A stretch of DNA of 64,000 nucleotides from assembly GCF_022829365.1 (NCBI RefSeq), contig NZ_JAKSYJ010000196.1, positions 62,001-126,000 of the forward strand. Direction: 5' to 3'. Positions 34,611 through 43,948 of this stretch are shown here, piece by piece. Origin of the DNA: Methylobacterium sp. J-077 (GTDB taxonomy: Bacteria; Pseudomonadota; Alphaproteobacteria; Rhizobiales; Beijerinckiaceae). Within the stretch, counting starts at the first letter, position 1, and each line of letters opens with the position of its first letter. Both the position numbers and the translations under genes were made by a program. The notes beneath the pieces were generated by a model. The model was not told the DNA's origin and searched no databases. It saw only the letters and a program-made list of their open reading frames with translations.

Positions 34611-36299
34611 TCAAGCCGCCCGCAGGCCGGACAGGAACTGCTCCACGGCGGCGCCGAGCTGTCCTGATTCGCGCGATAGGGCGTTCGCCGAGGCCAGGAC
34701 CTGGGCGGCGGCTGCACCGGTCTCGTCGGCGGCGCCCGCCAGGCCCGCAACGTTGCCGGTCACCGCGCTGGTCCCGGCAGCGGCCTCCGACACGTTGCGG
34801 ACGATTTCCTGGGTGGCCGCACCCTGCTGCTCCACGGCAGCGGCGATCGAGGTCGCCACGCCGCTGATCTCCTGGATGCGCGCGGTGATCGAGCCGATCG
34901 CCCCGACGGCCTGGCCGGTGGAGGCCTGGATCCGGCCGATCTGCCCGGTGATCTCCGCGGTGGCCCGGGTGGTCTGCTCGGCCAGGGCCTTCACCTCGGA
35001 AGCGACCACGGCGAAGCCCCGGCCGGCGGACCCGGCCCGGGCCGCCTCGATGGTCGCGTTGAGGGCCAGGAGGTTGGTCTGCGCCGCGATGCCGGAGATG
35101 AGGGCGACCACGTCGCCGATCCGGGACGCGGCGCTGCTGAGGTCCTCCACGAGGGCCGCGGTCTGGCCGGATTCCGCGACGGCCCCCTGCGCCATGCTGG
35201 CCGAAGCCTGAACCTGCCGGCCGATCTCCTGAACCGAGGCACCGAGTTGCTCGGCGGCGGCCGCCACCGTGCCGACATTGCCGGCGGCTTCCTCGGCCGC
35301 CCGGGCGACGCCCCCCGACCGGGCCGAGGCCCGGGCGGCGATCGTGCTCATGCTTCCGGCGGTGGTCTGGAGTTGGGCGGCAGCGGCCGTCACGGCGACG
35401 ATCACCCCGCCGACGCTGCCCTCGAAGGCCGCCGCCATGCTCTGCATCGCTGCCCGACGCTGGGCCTCGGCGCCGGCCCGGGCCAGGGCGGTCTCGGTCT
35501 CGAGGGCGCGATTGCGCTCCAGGCTCGCCCGGAAACTGAGGGCGGCCCGGGCGATCTCGGCGATCTCGTCCCGCCGCTCGGTGCAGGGCACCTCAACCTC
35601 GGCATTGCCGGCGGCCAGCTCCGTCATGGCGGCGGCAACCCCCAGGGCGCGCCCGGCGATGTCCCGGGCGAGCCATGCCATCAGGGCCAGAGCCAGGGCC
35701 GTACCGAGGCCGGTGCCCACCAGGATCGTCGTCACCGCGGTCGCGCTGGCGGCGCGCGCCGCTCCGGCGGCGGACCGGGCCGCCCGGCTCGAGGAACCCT
35801 TCAGGGCATCGAGGCTCTTCCAGGCGGTGTCATACAGCTTGTTGGCCGGACCGTTGAAGGCGGCCCGGGCTCGGATGGCATCGCCTCCGGCCGACAGAGC
35901 GAAGGCCTCGCGCTGCGCATCCAGATAGGCCTGCCATTGCCCGGTGAAGGCGGTGACGGACGCAGTCGTCTCGGGGCTCGCCGACAGCAGGGCGGTGACG
36001 TCCCGGATCAGGCCCTGCATCTCGACGATCCGGGCGTCGTTGCGCTCCCGGGCTTGGCCGAGGGCGCCGGGTTCGGTCTCGTCGAGCACCCGGGTGGCCC
36101 CCAGGCGCACCCGGGTCATGGTCGCACGCAGATCGCCCAGCAGGTCGACGACCGGCAGGAGCCGGTCGCCGATCTCTTCGGTGGTCGCGGCGCTCTGCCA
36201 GACCCGCAGGGCGGCCTGAGTGCCGACCGCGATGACGATCGCCCCGATCAGGCCGGCGAGCACCAGGAACTGCGTCCTGAGGCGGAAGGGAAGATGCAC
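34611..36299 (-). CDS. Methyl-accepting chemotaxis protein
   Basis: This transmembrane chemoreceptor has about 562 residues. A first membrane segment (FLVLAGLIGAIVIAVG) precedes a periplasmic helical sensor of about 150 residues. A second membrane segment (TTILVGTGLGTALALALMAW), a HAMP domain and the signalling domain follow. The conserved hairpin is ISGIAAQTNLLALNATIEAARAG plus GRGFAVVASEVKALAEQT. The ligand is unknown. The start is uncertain: GTG at 36299 places the membrane anchor near the N-terminus, while an ATG at 36443 adds 48 residues. It lies between hisS and hisZ, divergent from hisZ. Confidence 0.88.
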   Translation of the reverse strand: MHLPFRLRTQFLVLAGLIGAIVIAVGTQAALRVWQSAATTEEIGDRLLPVVDLLGDLRATMTRVRLGATRVLDETEPGALGQARERNDARIVEMQGLIRDVTALLSASPETTASVTAFTGQWQAYLDAQREAFALSAGGDAIRARAAFNGPANKLYDTAWKSLDALKGSSSRAARSAAGAARAASATAVTTILVGTGLGTALALALMAWLARDIAGRALGVAAAMTELAAGNAEVEVPCTERRDEIAEIARAALSFRASLERNRALETETALARAGAEAQRRAAMQSMAAAFEGSVGGVIVAVTAAAAQLQTTAGSMSTIAARASARSGGVARAAEEAAGNVGTVAAAAEQLGASVQEIGRQVQASASMAQGAVAESGQTAALVEDLSSAASRIGDVVALISGIAAQTNLLALNATIEAARAGSAGRGFAVVASEVKALAEQTTRATAEITGQIGRIQASTGQAVGAIGSITARIQEISGVATSIAAAVEQQGAATQEIVRNVSEAAAGTSAVTGNVAGLAGAADETGAAAAQVLASANALSRESGQLGAAVEQFLSGLRAA

Positions 36300-36486
36300 G
36301 GGCGGCTCACCGATGACAGGGCCTGACGCGGCTTCTGTACCGGACTGCCGTTGCAGGTTCGTAAAGGTTATTGGTCGGCGGACCGCGCCTGCGCAATCCC
36401 GTGTGCCGCATCGGGCGGACACACCGCGCGCGCGTGTCGCCAAGCGCGGCTGCGGCTGCTACGGAGCGCCCGCGAGGATGGACACC

Positions 36487-37629
36487 ATGACACGACCGGA
36501 GGCGGGTGAGACGGGGGCGGGCGACGCAGCGCGGACGCGGCTGCTCGCGCATCTGGCGGCGGCCGGCTACCGGCCGGTGACGCCCCCGGTGCTGCAACCG
36601 GTGGAGCCGTTCCTGGAACTGTCCGGCGAGGATATCCGCCGCCGGATCTTCGTCACCCAGGACGCGGCTGGGGCCGAGCTGTGCCTGCGGCCGGAATTCA
36701 CGATCCCGGTCTGCCGCCTGCACCGGGCCCAGGCCGACGGACAGGTGGCGGATTACAGCTATTGTGGTCCGGTCTTCCGGCTCGCGGCCGACGAGCCCGA
36801 CGAGTTCTTCCAGGCCGGCATCGAGTCGATCGGCCGCACCGACACGCCCGCCGCCGATGCCGAGGTGCTGGGGCTGGCGCTCGAGGGCCTCGCTTTGTTC
36901 GGCCGGACCGACCCCAGGGTGCGGCTCGGCGATATGGGCCTGACCGTGGCTTTGCTCGACGGCCTCGCCGTGCCGCCGGCGGCCAAGCGCCGGACCCTCC
37001 GGGCGCTCGCCGCCGGGCGCTCCCTCGACGCGGTCACCAATGGCGGCGCGGACGCCCGCCCCGAGGATCCCCATGCCGGCCTGCTGGCCGCGATCCAGGG
37101 CCAGGACCCGCAGGGCGTGCGCGCCTTCGTGGAGGATGTGCTGGCCATCGCCGGCATCTCGGCGGTGGGCGGCCGCAGCGCCGGCGAGATCGCCGAGCGC
37201 TTCCTCGGCAAGGCGGCCGCGCAGGCCAATGGCGGCGCCGGGCTCAATTCCGAGAATCGCGCGATCCTCGACCGCTACCGAACGATCGCCGGCCATCCGG
37301 ACGCGGCCGCGCGCGACCTGCGGGGGCTGGTGGCCGAGGCGGGCCTGCGCCACGACGCCCTCTTGACCGCCCTCGACCTGTTCGAGGAGCGCACCGGCTT
37401 CATCGCCGCTCGGGGCCTGCCGATCGAGCGCTTCCGCTTCCAGGGCAGCTTCGCCCGCAACCTCGACTACTACACCGGCTTCATCTTCGAGGTGAACGAG
37501 GGCGACGGGCCGATGCTGGTCGGCGGCGGCCGCTACGACGGCCTCCTCGGGCATCTCGGCAGCCCGACGCCCCTGCCTGCGGTGGGCTGCACCTTCTGGG
37601 TCGAGCGCGTGGCGGGAGCCGGACGATGA
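36487..37629 (+). CDS. hisZ: ATP phosphoribosyltransferase regulatory subunit HisZ
   Basis: This protein of 380 residues is a catalytically inactive relative of histidyl-tRNA synthetase that binds HisG and controls the first step of histidine synthesis. It keeps class II traits such as LCLRPEFTIPVCRLHR, RNLDYYTGFIFEV and GGGRYDGLLGHLG but lacks the anticodon domain. I chose the ATG at 36487 because GAGGA lies about 9 bases upstream; another ATG 9 bases earlier overlaps that site. The stop overlaps the hisG start (ATGA). Confidence 0.94.
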   Translation: MTRPEAGETGAGDAARTRLLAHLAAAGYRPVTPPVLQPVEPFLELSGEDIRRRIFVTQDAAGAELCLRPEFTIPVCRLHRAQADGQVADYSYCGPVFRLAADEPDEFFQAGIESIGRTDTPAADAEVLGLALEGLALFGRTDPRVRLGDMGLTVALLDGLAVPPAAKRRTLRALAAGRSLDAVTNGGADARPEDPHAGLLAAIQGQDPQGVRAFVEDVLAIAGISAVGGRSAGEIAERFLGKAAAQANGGAGLNSENRAILDRYRTIAGHPDAAARDLRGLVAEAGLRHDALLTALDLFEERTGFIAARGLPIERFRFQGSFARNLDYYTGFIFEVNEGDGPMLVGGGRYDGLLGHLGSPTPLPAVGCTFWVERVAGAGR

Positions 37630-38609
37630 GCGGTTCCGAGACAAGCCTGATCCTCGCGGTTCCGTCCAAGGGACGCCTCCAGGAGAATGCCAGCGCGTTC
37701 TTCGGCCGGGCCGGCCTGCGGCTGGCCCAGGGCGCCGGCGCCCGCGACTATCGCGGCAAGCTCGTCGGCGTGCCGGGGGTCGAGGTGCGCTACCTCTCGG
37801 CCTCGGAGATCGCCGCGCAGCTCGCCTCCGGGGCCGCCCATCTTGGGGTGACCGGCGAGGATCTGATCCGCGAGACCCTGCCGGACGTGCGCGGCCAGGT
37901 CGAGCTGCTGACGCCGCTCGGCTTCGGCAACGCCACCGTGGTGGTGGCCGTGCCCCAGGCCTGGATCGACGTGCGGGCCATGGCCGACCTCGACGAGGTC
38001 GCGGCGCTGATGCGCACCCGCCACGGCCGCCGCCTGCGGGTGGCGACCAAGTATGTGAACCTGACCCGCCGGTTCTTCGCCGAGACGGGCGTCGCCGATT
38101 ACCGGATCGTCGAGAGCCTGGGCGCCACCGAGGGCGCGCCGGCGGCGGGCTCCGCCGAGATCGTGGTCGACATCACCACCACGGGGGCGACGCTCAGCGC
38201 CAACGCCTTGAAGGTGCTGGACGACGGCATCATCCTGCGCTCCGAGGCCAACCTGGTCGCCTCGCTGAAGGCACCCTGGGGCGAGGGCCAGCGCGCGGCT
38301 TTGCGTACCGTGCTTGGCCGGATCGCCGCCGAGGAGCGCGCCCGCACCACCCGGGAGGTCCGGGCCGCCCTGCCGGAGAGCGGCGCCATCGACCTCGCCA
38401 CCATCGCGGGCCTGCACGAGGCCGAATTGCCCTACGGCGCCCCGCGGGGGAGCGACGGCGAGATCGTGATGCGCTGCCCGGAAGGCGCGGTGTTCGAGCT
38501 CGCCGGCGCCCTGGTAGAGGCCGGCGCCCGCGCCGTCACGGTGCGGCGGGTCGACTACGCCTTCGCGGCCGAGAACTTGTTGGCGGAGCGGCTGCTGGCG
38601 CGGTTGTGA
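37626..38609 (+). CDS. hisG: ATP phosphoribosyltransferase HisG
   Basis: This enzyme of 327 residues condenses ATP and PRPP, committing both to histidine synthesis. It starts LILAVPSKGRLQENASAFF and has the PRPP loop EIVVDITTTGATLSANALKV. The core is like short-form HisG, but about 90 extra residues follow, ending EGAVFELAGALVEAGARAVTVRRVDYAF, which resembles the C-terminal regulatory domain of long-form HisG. It is translationally coupled to hisZ. The C-terminal extension beside a HisZ partner is notable. Confidence 0.95.
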   Translation: MSGSETSLILAVPSKGRLQENASAFFGRAGLRLAQGAGARDYRGKLVGVPGVEVRYLSASEIAAQLASGAAHLGVTGEDLIRETLPDVRGQVELLTPLGFGNATVVVAVPQAWIDVRAMADLDEVAALMRTRHGRRLRVATKYVNLTRRFFAETGVADYRIVESLGATEGAPAAGSAEIVVDITTTGATLSANALKVLDDGIILRSEANLVASLKAPWGEGQRAALRTVLGRIAAEERARTTREVRAALPESGAIDLATIAGLHEAELPYGAPRGSDGEIVMRCPEGAVFELAGALVEAGARAVTVRRVDYAFAAENLLAERLLARL

Positions 38610-38810
38610 TGGAGGGCCCTCAGGCGAATGGCCGGCACGACCCCGTCACGCGCCCGCCTCCCGTGGTCTGACGACTGGAAAATTCACGCGCCGAGGTGTA
38701 TCTTTTCCTGCGTGGGTGACACGGTGACATTCTGCCTGCCGTAGCACCGTTGTCTTTGCAGATGACGGGAGCGCCATGCGGGGTTCCGGCAGGCCCCGCC
38801 CCACAGCGTC

Positions 38811-38830
38811 AGGAGGCTTCGGCCTCCTTT
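38811..38830 (+). terminator. Hairpin terminator after hisG
   Basis: AGGAGGC and GCCTCCT form a 7-base stem closed by a TTCG tetraloop and are followed by TT and a mixed T-rich stretch. It lies 200 bases downstream of the hisG stop codon and just beyond the 3' end of the convergent small ORF. Confidence 0.6.
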
Positions 38831-38837
38831 CGCGTTT

Positions 38838-39245
38838 TCAGGATCCGGGTCGAAGAACCGGATAGGGTTTTCGCAGCTCTCGCCGGAGGTCCCGTCCGCG
38901 CATCATCAGGAACGAGACGAGATAGAGTTCGTGCCCGGCCTGCGTCGCCTTGATGTAAGCACGGAAATGCGCACCGAAGATGCTCTGGTCCGTGTACAGG
39001 ACCACTGCCGACCGTGGGCTATCCTGGTGATATGAACCCCGTCTGAGACAGGGTCCCGCGCAGCGATAGGCGCTGATCGGCAAGTCTGCGTGCCGCCGCA
39101 ACTGTTTTCGGATTGTTTCGGCTGAAAGGAAGACATGGCACGTCCGAGCACCAAGCGCTCGGGCTATGAAAGAATCAATATCGGCGATCGCGAGCGGCTC
39201 GCGGCGCAAACCCGTGTGTAGGCCCAGCAGATGCTCGAAATCCAT
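38838..39245 (-). CDS. Hypothetical protein, possibly a BECR-type nuclease domain
   Basis: This ORF has 135 residues. The segment HVFLSAETIRKQLRRHADLP followed later by FRAYIKATQAGHELYLVSFLMM resembles the layout of phage-associated barnase-EndoU-colicin-RelE-like (PBECR) nuclease domains: an LS...H helix, then a strand pair with K-A/V-T and ELYLVSF. That resemblance is from memory of the pattern and is not proven. No strong ribosome-binding site precedes the ATG, and the natural start may be further upstream. It is divergent from a low-GC gene 53 bases away. It may be a toxin, a phage remnant or a chance ORF. Confidence 0.4.
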   Translation of the reverse strand: MDFEHLLGLHTGLRREPLAIADIDSFIARALGARTCHVFLSAETIRKQLRRHADLPISAYRCAGPCLRRGSYHQDSPRSAVVLYTDQSIFGAHFRAYIKATQAGHELYLVSFLMMRGRDLRRELRKPYPVLRPGS

Positions 39246-39298
39246 GCCGTAGTCGAGATCTGCCGATCTTGACCTCGCTTGCCATATCCGGAGGTCAG

Positions 39299-39919
39299 AT
39301 GTCGAGTGAGGAAGAGGGATCGCAGCAACTGGGCGGACAGGTTATCGTCACCCCCGAGATCATTCAGGATGTCTGCGAATGGCTCGATCTCAAAATGGGC
39401 ACCGGGCGTTACACGTTCGGCTTGGCGTTCGAACTTGCCTACCACATGGTGGCACGTTTCTATCACGTTCATCTCATCTACGACGAGATCGGTATATTGG
39501 AGGGGACTGATCCGCGATCCAGCCGGACGAAGGATGCAGCTCCGTTTGAGAAGCCTCCCTTACTTGGCTTTTGGCATAAACATCATTTTCAACCTTATTT
39601 TATCGGAAAAAATCTCAGAAACGAACTCAAGTATTCATTCAAAAAGTCGATTAAAAAATGCATCGGATCTAAAGGCGAGGATTTTGCCGGCATTTTATCG
39701 TACGATCTTTCGATTGGTGCTTATCGTGATCGTAGTGACCGAATGGAGCTTACAGGCGAATGGATCGTCTTTGAAAAAGACATTAAAGACAAAAAATTTT
39801 ACCTATCGTTAGGCGAACATAGAGATAGAAAGGACGACGTTCTTTTGCGGAAGAAGGTCACTCGCTATAAAATAATTGATATTCTGATTTCCATGGATAT
39901 ATATACTATACCAAAGTAG
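39299..39919 (+). CDS. Unknown protein in low-GC island
   Basis: This protein of 206 residues has a strong GGAGGT site 6 bases before the ATG. The N-terminal part has VTPEIIQDVCEWLDLKMG and FELAYHMVARFYHVHLIYDE. The middle has LLGFWHKHHFQPYFIGKNL, and the C-terminal half is Lys/Asp/Ile-rich. I do not recognise the family. From about 39560 to the end the gene is AT-rich, unlike every neighbour, and codons such as AAA, ATT and TAT dominate. This points to recent acquisition. No membrane segment or signal peptide is visible, so it is probably cytoplasmic. Confidence 0.75.
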   Translation: MSSEEEGSQQLGGQVIVTPEIIQDVCEWLDLKMGTGRYTFGLAFELAYHMVARFYHVHLIYDEIGILEGTDPRSSRTKDAAPFEKPPLLGFWHKHHFQPYFIGKNLRNELKYSFKKSIKKCIGSKGEDFAGILSYDLSIGAYRDRSDRMELTGEWIVFEKDIKDKKFYLSLGEHRDRKDDVLLRKKVTRYKIIDILISMDIYTIPK

Positions 39920-39927
39920 GAGTATGT

Positions 39928-40281
39928 CTACTGCGGCCCCTGCTTGGCGAATTCCGACAGCACCCCGCGCAGCACCTTGAGCCGGGTCTCGTAGAGGCCG
40001 CGCAGGCAGGCGACATCGGCGTCGCAGGCGTGGCGCTCCTTGAGCCAAATCTCCTGGTCGTCGCGCAGCTTGGTCTGGCCGCCCATCGGCAGGACGTCCT
40101 TCAGGATGGCGAAGCGGGTCGCCATCTCGACATCCATGTCGTTGAGGGGGAGGTGTGCGCAGATCGCCGTCTCGTCGGGGGTCTCGGCCTTGTCGCAGGC
40201 GAAGCTCGCGGCCCGGGCGGGGGCGGCGGCCGACAGCGCCAAGAGTGCCAGCGGCGGGACGAGGGCGAACAGCTTGGTCAT
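39928..40281 (-). CDS. Exported DUF1311/LprI-like protein
   Basis: This protein of 117 residues has a signal peptide (MTKLFALVPPLALLALSAAAPARA). A DUF1311 (lysozyme inhibitor LprI-like) domain follows, with Cys in SFACDKAETPDETAICAHLPLND and RDDQEIWLKERHACDADVACLRGLYETRL. The four Cys probably form two disulfides in the periplasm. Members of this group have been linked to lysozyme inhibition, but most are uncharacterised. It follows hemJ on the same strand after 83 bases. Confidence 0.85.
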   Translation of the reverse strand: MTKLFALVPPLALLALSAAAPARAASFACDKAETPDETAICAHLPLNDMDVEMATRFAILKDVLPMGGQTKLRDDQEIWLKERHACDADVACLRGLYETRLKVLRGVLSEFAKQGPQ

Positions 40282-40364
40282 GGCCCCCCAACGGTCCGGC
40301 CGGCGAAAGGCTCCGGGGATGCCGTCGCCGCGGTGAACCGGAACCGGATCACAGGATCCCCGGA

Positions 40365-40796
40365 TCAGAAGCCCGGCTTGACGATCGCCAGGATGACGAT
40401 GCCGATCATCAGGAGCGTCGGCACCTCGTTGAGCACCCGGTAGAACCTGTGCCCGCGTGTATTCCTGTCGGCCGAAAAATCCTTGACCATCCGGGCGAGC
40501 CAGCCGTGGATGCCCGTCATCGCCACCACCAGCACGAACTTCGCCTGGAGCCAGGGGCTCGCGTAGAAGCCGCTCATCCAGGCCAGCGTCAGCCCGAACG
40601 CCCAGGTGGCGATCAGGGCCGGGTTCATGATCGCCTTGAGCAGGCGGCGCTCCATCACCTTGAAGGTCGCCGATTGCGTCTCCGAGCCCGGCGGCAGGCT
40701 CGCGTGGTAGACGAACAGCCGCGGCAGATAGAGCATGCCCGCCATCCAGGCGATCAGGCTGATTACGTGCCCGGCCTTGAGCCAATCGTAGAGCAC
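40365..40796 (-). CDS. hemJ: Protoporphyrinogen IX oxidase HemJ
   Basis: This inner-membrane protein of 143 residues oxidises protoporphyrinogen IX to protoporphyrin IX in haem synthesis. Conserved features are HVISLIAWMAGMLYLPRLFVYH near the N-terminus (heme-ligand His) and HRFYRVLNEVPTLLMIGIVILAIVKPG at the end. Four membrane segments are visible. The start is GTG, 3 bases after the hemE stop codon, so both are on one mRNA. hemE-hemJ is the usual left flank of the alphaproteobacterial origin. Confidence 0.94.
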   Translation of the reverse strand: MLYDWLKAGHVISLIAWMAGMLYLPRLFVYHASLPPGSETQSATFKVMERRLLKAIMNPALIATWAFGLTLAWMSGFYASPWLQAKFVLVVAMTGIHGWLARMVKDFSADRNTRGHRFYRVLNEVPTLLMIGIVILAIVKPGF

Positions 40797-40799
40797 GGC

Positions 40800-41933
<1,134 letters not shown>

Positions 41934-41966
41934 CGTCGCTCCCATTCCGTCCCCGTCATCCGGCAT

Positions 41967-42400
41967 GCCCGTCGACGCGCCTCCTGTCGAGTCGAGGCGC
42001 GCCGGATCCCCACACAGGCCCCTCTCGAAAAGAAAAGAGAGATTCTGAGACTCTGTTTTTTCTATTGGAGGGCCTCAACACGGTGGTGCAAGCGGGTCCA
42101 CAGGCCGTCCCCGCCGCCGCGCCGTTAACGAGGCTTTAAAGGATTCGCTCCATGTTGCGAGAACGGCCAAGCCCGACAGCGGCTTGCGAGCGCCGAGTCC
42201 GGTACGCACCCCTGTAGCGTCCCGGATTCTCCCAGGCGCCCGGATTCCGCGTGCCCTTATGGCGGACCTGTGAATGGCGGAGTCGATAAAGCGCAGGCCC
42301 TGCGCCCTGGACCTGCCCGAAGCCGCATCCTATCCACACTCATCGACTCCCCTGGCGGCCGGCGGTGGATAACCCGATTGCCTGAGGCGAAGGAGACCGG
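41967..42400. other. Probable chromosomal replication origin (oriC)
   Basis: This gap of about 434 bases between divergent hemE and ppsR is in the position of the Caulobacter and Rickettsia origins. It holds a perfect CtrA motif TTAA-N7-TTAA (42125-42139). Nine GANTC sites for CcrM methylation lie at 41989, 42041, 42049, 42142, 42195, 42225, 42243, 42280 and 42345. Two near-consensus DnaA boxes are CTATCCACA at 42330-42338 and, on the minus strand, TTATCCACC at 42364-42372. An AT-rich stretch lies at 42022-42068. At about 70% GC one would expect about one GANTC. No ORF here has family features. Confidence 0.75.
42125..42139. promoter_or_regulatory. CtrA binding site
   Basis: The bases read TTAA, seven spacer bases, TTAA, an exact match to the CtrA motif. 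In Caulobacter, CtrA binds such sites in the origin and represses initiation. The site lies in the middle of the hemE-ppsR gap. Confidence 0.75.
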
Positions 42401-43231
42401 ATGGGCCGCAGCTACTTCCACCTCCACCTCGTCTCCGACTCCACCGGCGAGACGCTGATCAATGTCGGGCGGGCCGCGGCCGCGCAGTACGAGGGCGTCT
42501 CGGCGATCGAGCACGTCTATCCGCTGGTGCGCTCGGCGGCGCAGCTCGACCGGGTGATCTCGGAGATCCGGGCAGCCCCGGGCCTCGTGCTCTACACCCT
42601 GGTGGGCGGCGACCTCGGCGAGCGGCTCGAAGAGGTCGCCCGGGAGACCGGCTCGCCCTGCCTGTCGGTGCTGCGGCCGGTCCACGACCTGCTGCGCGCC
42701 TATCTCGGCGCCGAGACGACGGCCCGGCCGGGCGCCCAGCACATGCTCAACGCGGAGTATTTTAAGCGCATCGACGCGATGAACTTCACCTTGGCCCACG
42801 ACGACGGCAACCTGCCCGAGGACCTGGAGGATGCCGACGTGATCCTGCTCGGGGTCAGCCGGACCTCGAAGACGCCGACCTCGATCTACCTCGCCAATCG
42901 CGGGCTCAAGACCACGAACCTGCCCCTGGTGCCGGGCATGCCGCTGCCGCCGGCGATCGAGCGCGCGCGCAAGCCCCTCGTGGTCGGCCTGTTCGCCTCG
43001 CCCGAGCGGATCGTGCAGATCCGCCAGAACCGGCTGTCGAGCCTCAACGCCGACGAATCCTCGATGTATGTCGACCGCTCGGCGGTAGCCGACGAGATCA
43101 CCATGTCCCGCCGGCTGTTCACCAAGAACCGCTGGCCGACCATCGACGTGACCCGCCGATCGATCGAGGAGACCGCGGCGGCGATCGTCGACCTCTACCG
43201 CGACCACCGGCTGAAGTTCATCGCGGACTGA
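42401..43231 (+). CDS. ppsR: PEP synthase regulatory protein (kinase/pyrophosphorylase, DUF299)
   Basis: This bifunctional regulator of 276 residues uses ADP to phosphorylate, and inorganic phosphate to dephosphorylate, a threonine of PEP synthase or pyruvate phosphate dikinase. It begins FHLHLVSDSTGETLINVGRA and has the P-loop LLGVSRTSKTPTSIYLAN and the C-terminal LFTKNRWPTIDVTRRSIEETA, all typical. It is the RP001-type gene that flanks the origin in Caulobacter and Rickettsia. In a methylotroph it may tune PEP synthesis during carbon shifts. AAGGAG precedes the ATG. Confidence 0.94.
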   Translation: MGRSYFHLHLVSDSTGETLINVGRAAAAQYEGVSAIEHVYPLVRSAAQLDRVISEIRAAPGLVLYTLVGGDLGERLEEVARETGSPCLSVLRPVHDLLRAYLGAETTARPGAQHMLNAEYFKRIDAMNFTLAHDDGNLPEDLEDADVILLGVSRTSKTPTSIYLANRGLKTTNLPLVPGMPLPPAIERARKPLVVGLFASPERIVQIRQNRLSSLNADESSMYVDRSAVADEITMSRRLFTKNRWPTIDVTRRSIEETAAAIVDLYRDHRLKFIAD

Positions 43232-43240
43232 GAAAAGTCC

Positions 43241-43354
43241 GGGATCCCAAAGGGCGAGCCCTTTGGCGGGGTTCGGGGGCAGAGCCCCTGAGACACCCCA
43301 GGGCTCTGCCCTGGACCCGCACAAGGTCTTGGACCTTGTGAAACCATTACTTTT
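43241..43354. repeat. Palindromic repeat family 2, copy E
   Basis: This full copy has hairpins AAAGGGCGAGCCCTTT, GGGGCAGAGCCCC, CAGGGCTCTGCCCTG and CAAGGTCTTGGACCTTG, ending in CTTTTTC. It fills the gap between the convergent ends of ppsR and crcB and touches the crcB stop codon. Confidence 0.88.
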
Positions 43355-43732
43355 TCAGAGTGCGCGAATCAGGGCCATGCCGGCGATGAGGCCGAGCAGG
43401 CCGCCCGCCACCGAGACCGCCACGTAGAGGGCGGCCAGGGCCGGCTCGCCGCGCTCGTACAGGCTGATCGCGTCGAGCGAGAAGGTCGAGAAGGTGGTGA
43501 AGCCACCCAGGATCCCGGTGGTCAGGAACAGCCGCGCCGGATGGCCGGCCGCACCGCGCAGGGCGAAGCCCTCGGCCAGCACGCCCATCAGGAACGAGCC
43601 GAGCACGTTGATGACCAGGGTCGCGAGGGGAAACCCGAAGCCGGGCAGCAACCGGGCCACCGCGACGTTGATGCCGTGACGGACCCCGCCACCGAGCCCG
43701 GCCCCGAGGATGACGATGAGGGTGTTGATCAT
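43355..43732 (-). CDS. crcB: Fluoride exporter CrcB/Fluc
   Basis: This inner-membrane fluoride channel has 125 residues and works as a dual-topology dimer. Four membrane segments are visible. The family signatures are GAGLGGGVRHGIN, INVLGSFLMGVL and GILGGFTTFSTFSLD, the last with the channel Phe and Thr residues. The ATG at 43732 gives the usual N-terminus. A fluoride riboswitch lies 67 bases upstream, which supports the function independently. Confidence 0.96.
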   Translation of the reverse strand: MINTLIVILGAGLGGGVRHGINVAVARLLPGFGFPLATLVINVLGSFLMGVLAEGFALRGAAGHPARLFLTTGILGGFTTFSTFSLDAISLYERGEPALAALYVAVSVAGGLLGLIAGMALIRAL

Positions 43733-43799
43733 GCCTGCCCTTCCTGTTCGGTCGGGCGGCGTCGGCACATGCCCCACCGCGGACGACCGGAGCGCCCGT

Positions 43800-43870
43800 G
43801 CGGTAGGAGCCATCAGCCCGGCAGGGCTGTCACGATGCCGGGCGGTTATCGGGGAGCTCCATCCCCATCC
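43800..43870 (-). promoter_or_regulatory. Fluoride (crcB) riboswitch
   Basis: Read on the minus strand, the segment runs GGGGATGGAGCTCCCC, then ATAACCGCC, a GGC hairpin, and GGGCTGATGGCTCCTAC. This matches the crcB motif: a 5' GATGG-type stem loop, an AACCGCC linker and the conserved 3' CTGATGGCTCCTAC. It lies in the crcB leader, about 67 bases before the start. Fluoride binding would allow crcB expression. Confidence 0.92.
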
Positions 43871-43948
43871 CGGGCAGATCTAGCGCAGGATGGGCATGAG
43901 TGGAATCCGGTTTCCGGATCCCCCTGCACGATCACACGTGTCGGGGGG

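Noticed and set aside
39164..39472. A 102-codon minus-strand ORF overlapping the start of the island gene.
   Set aside because: It is antisense to the 206-residue gene with a strong ribosome-binding site and in a different frame from the nuclease-like ORF. No features were seen.
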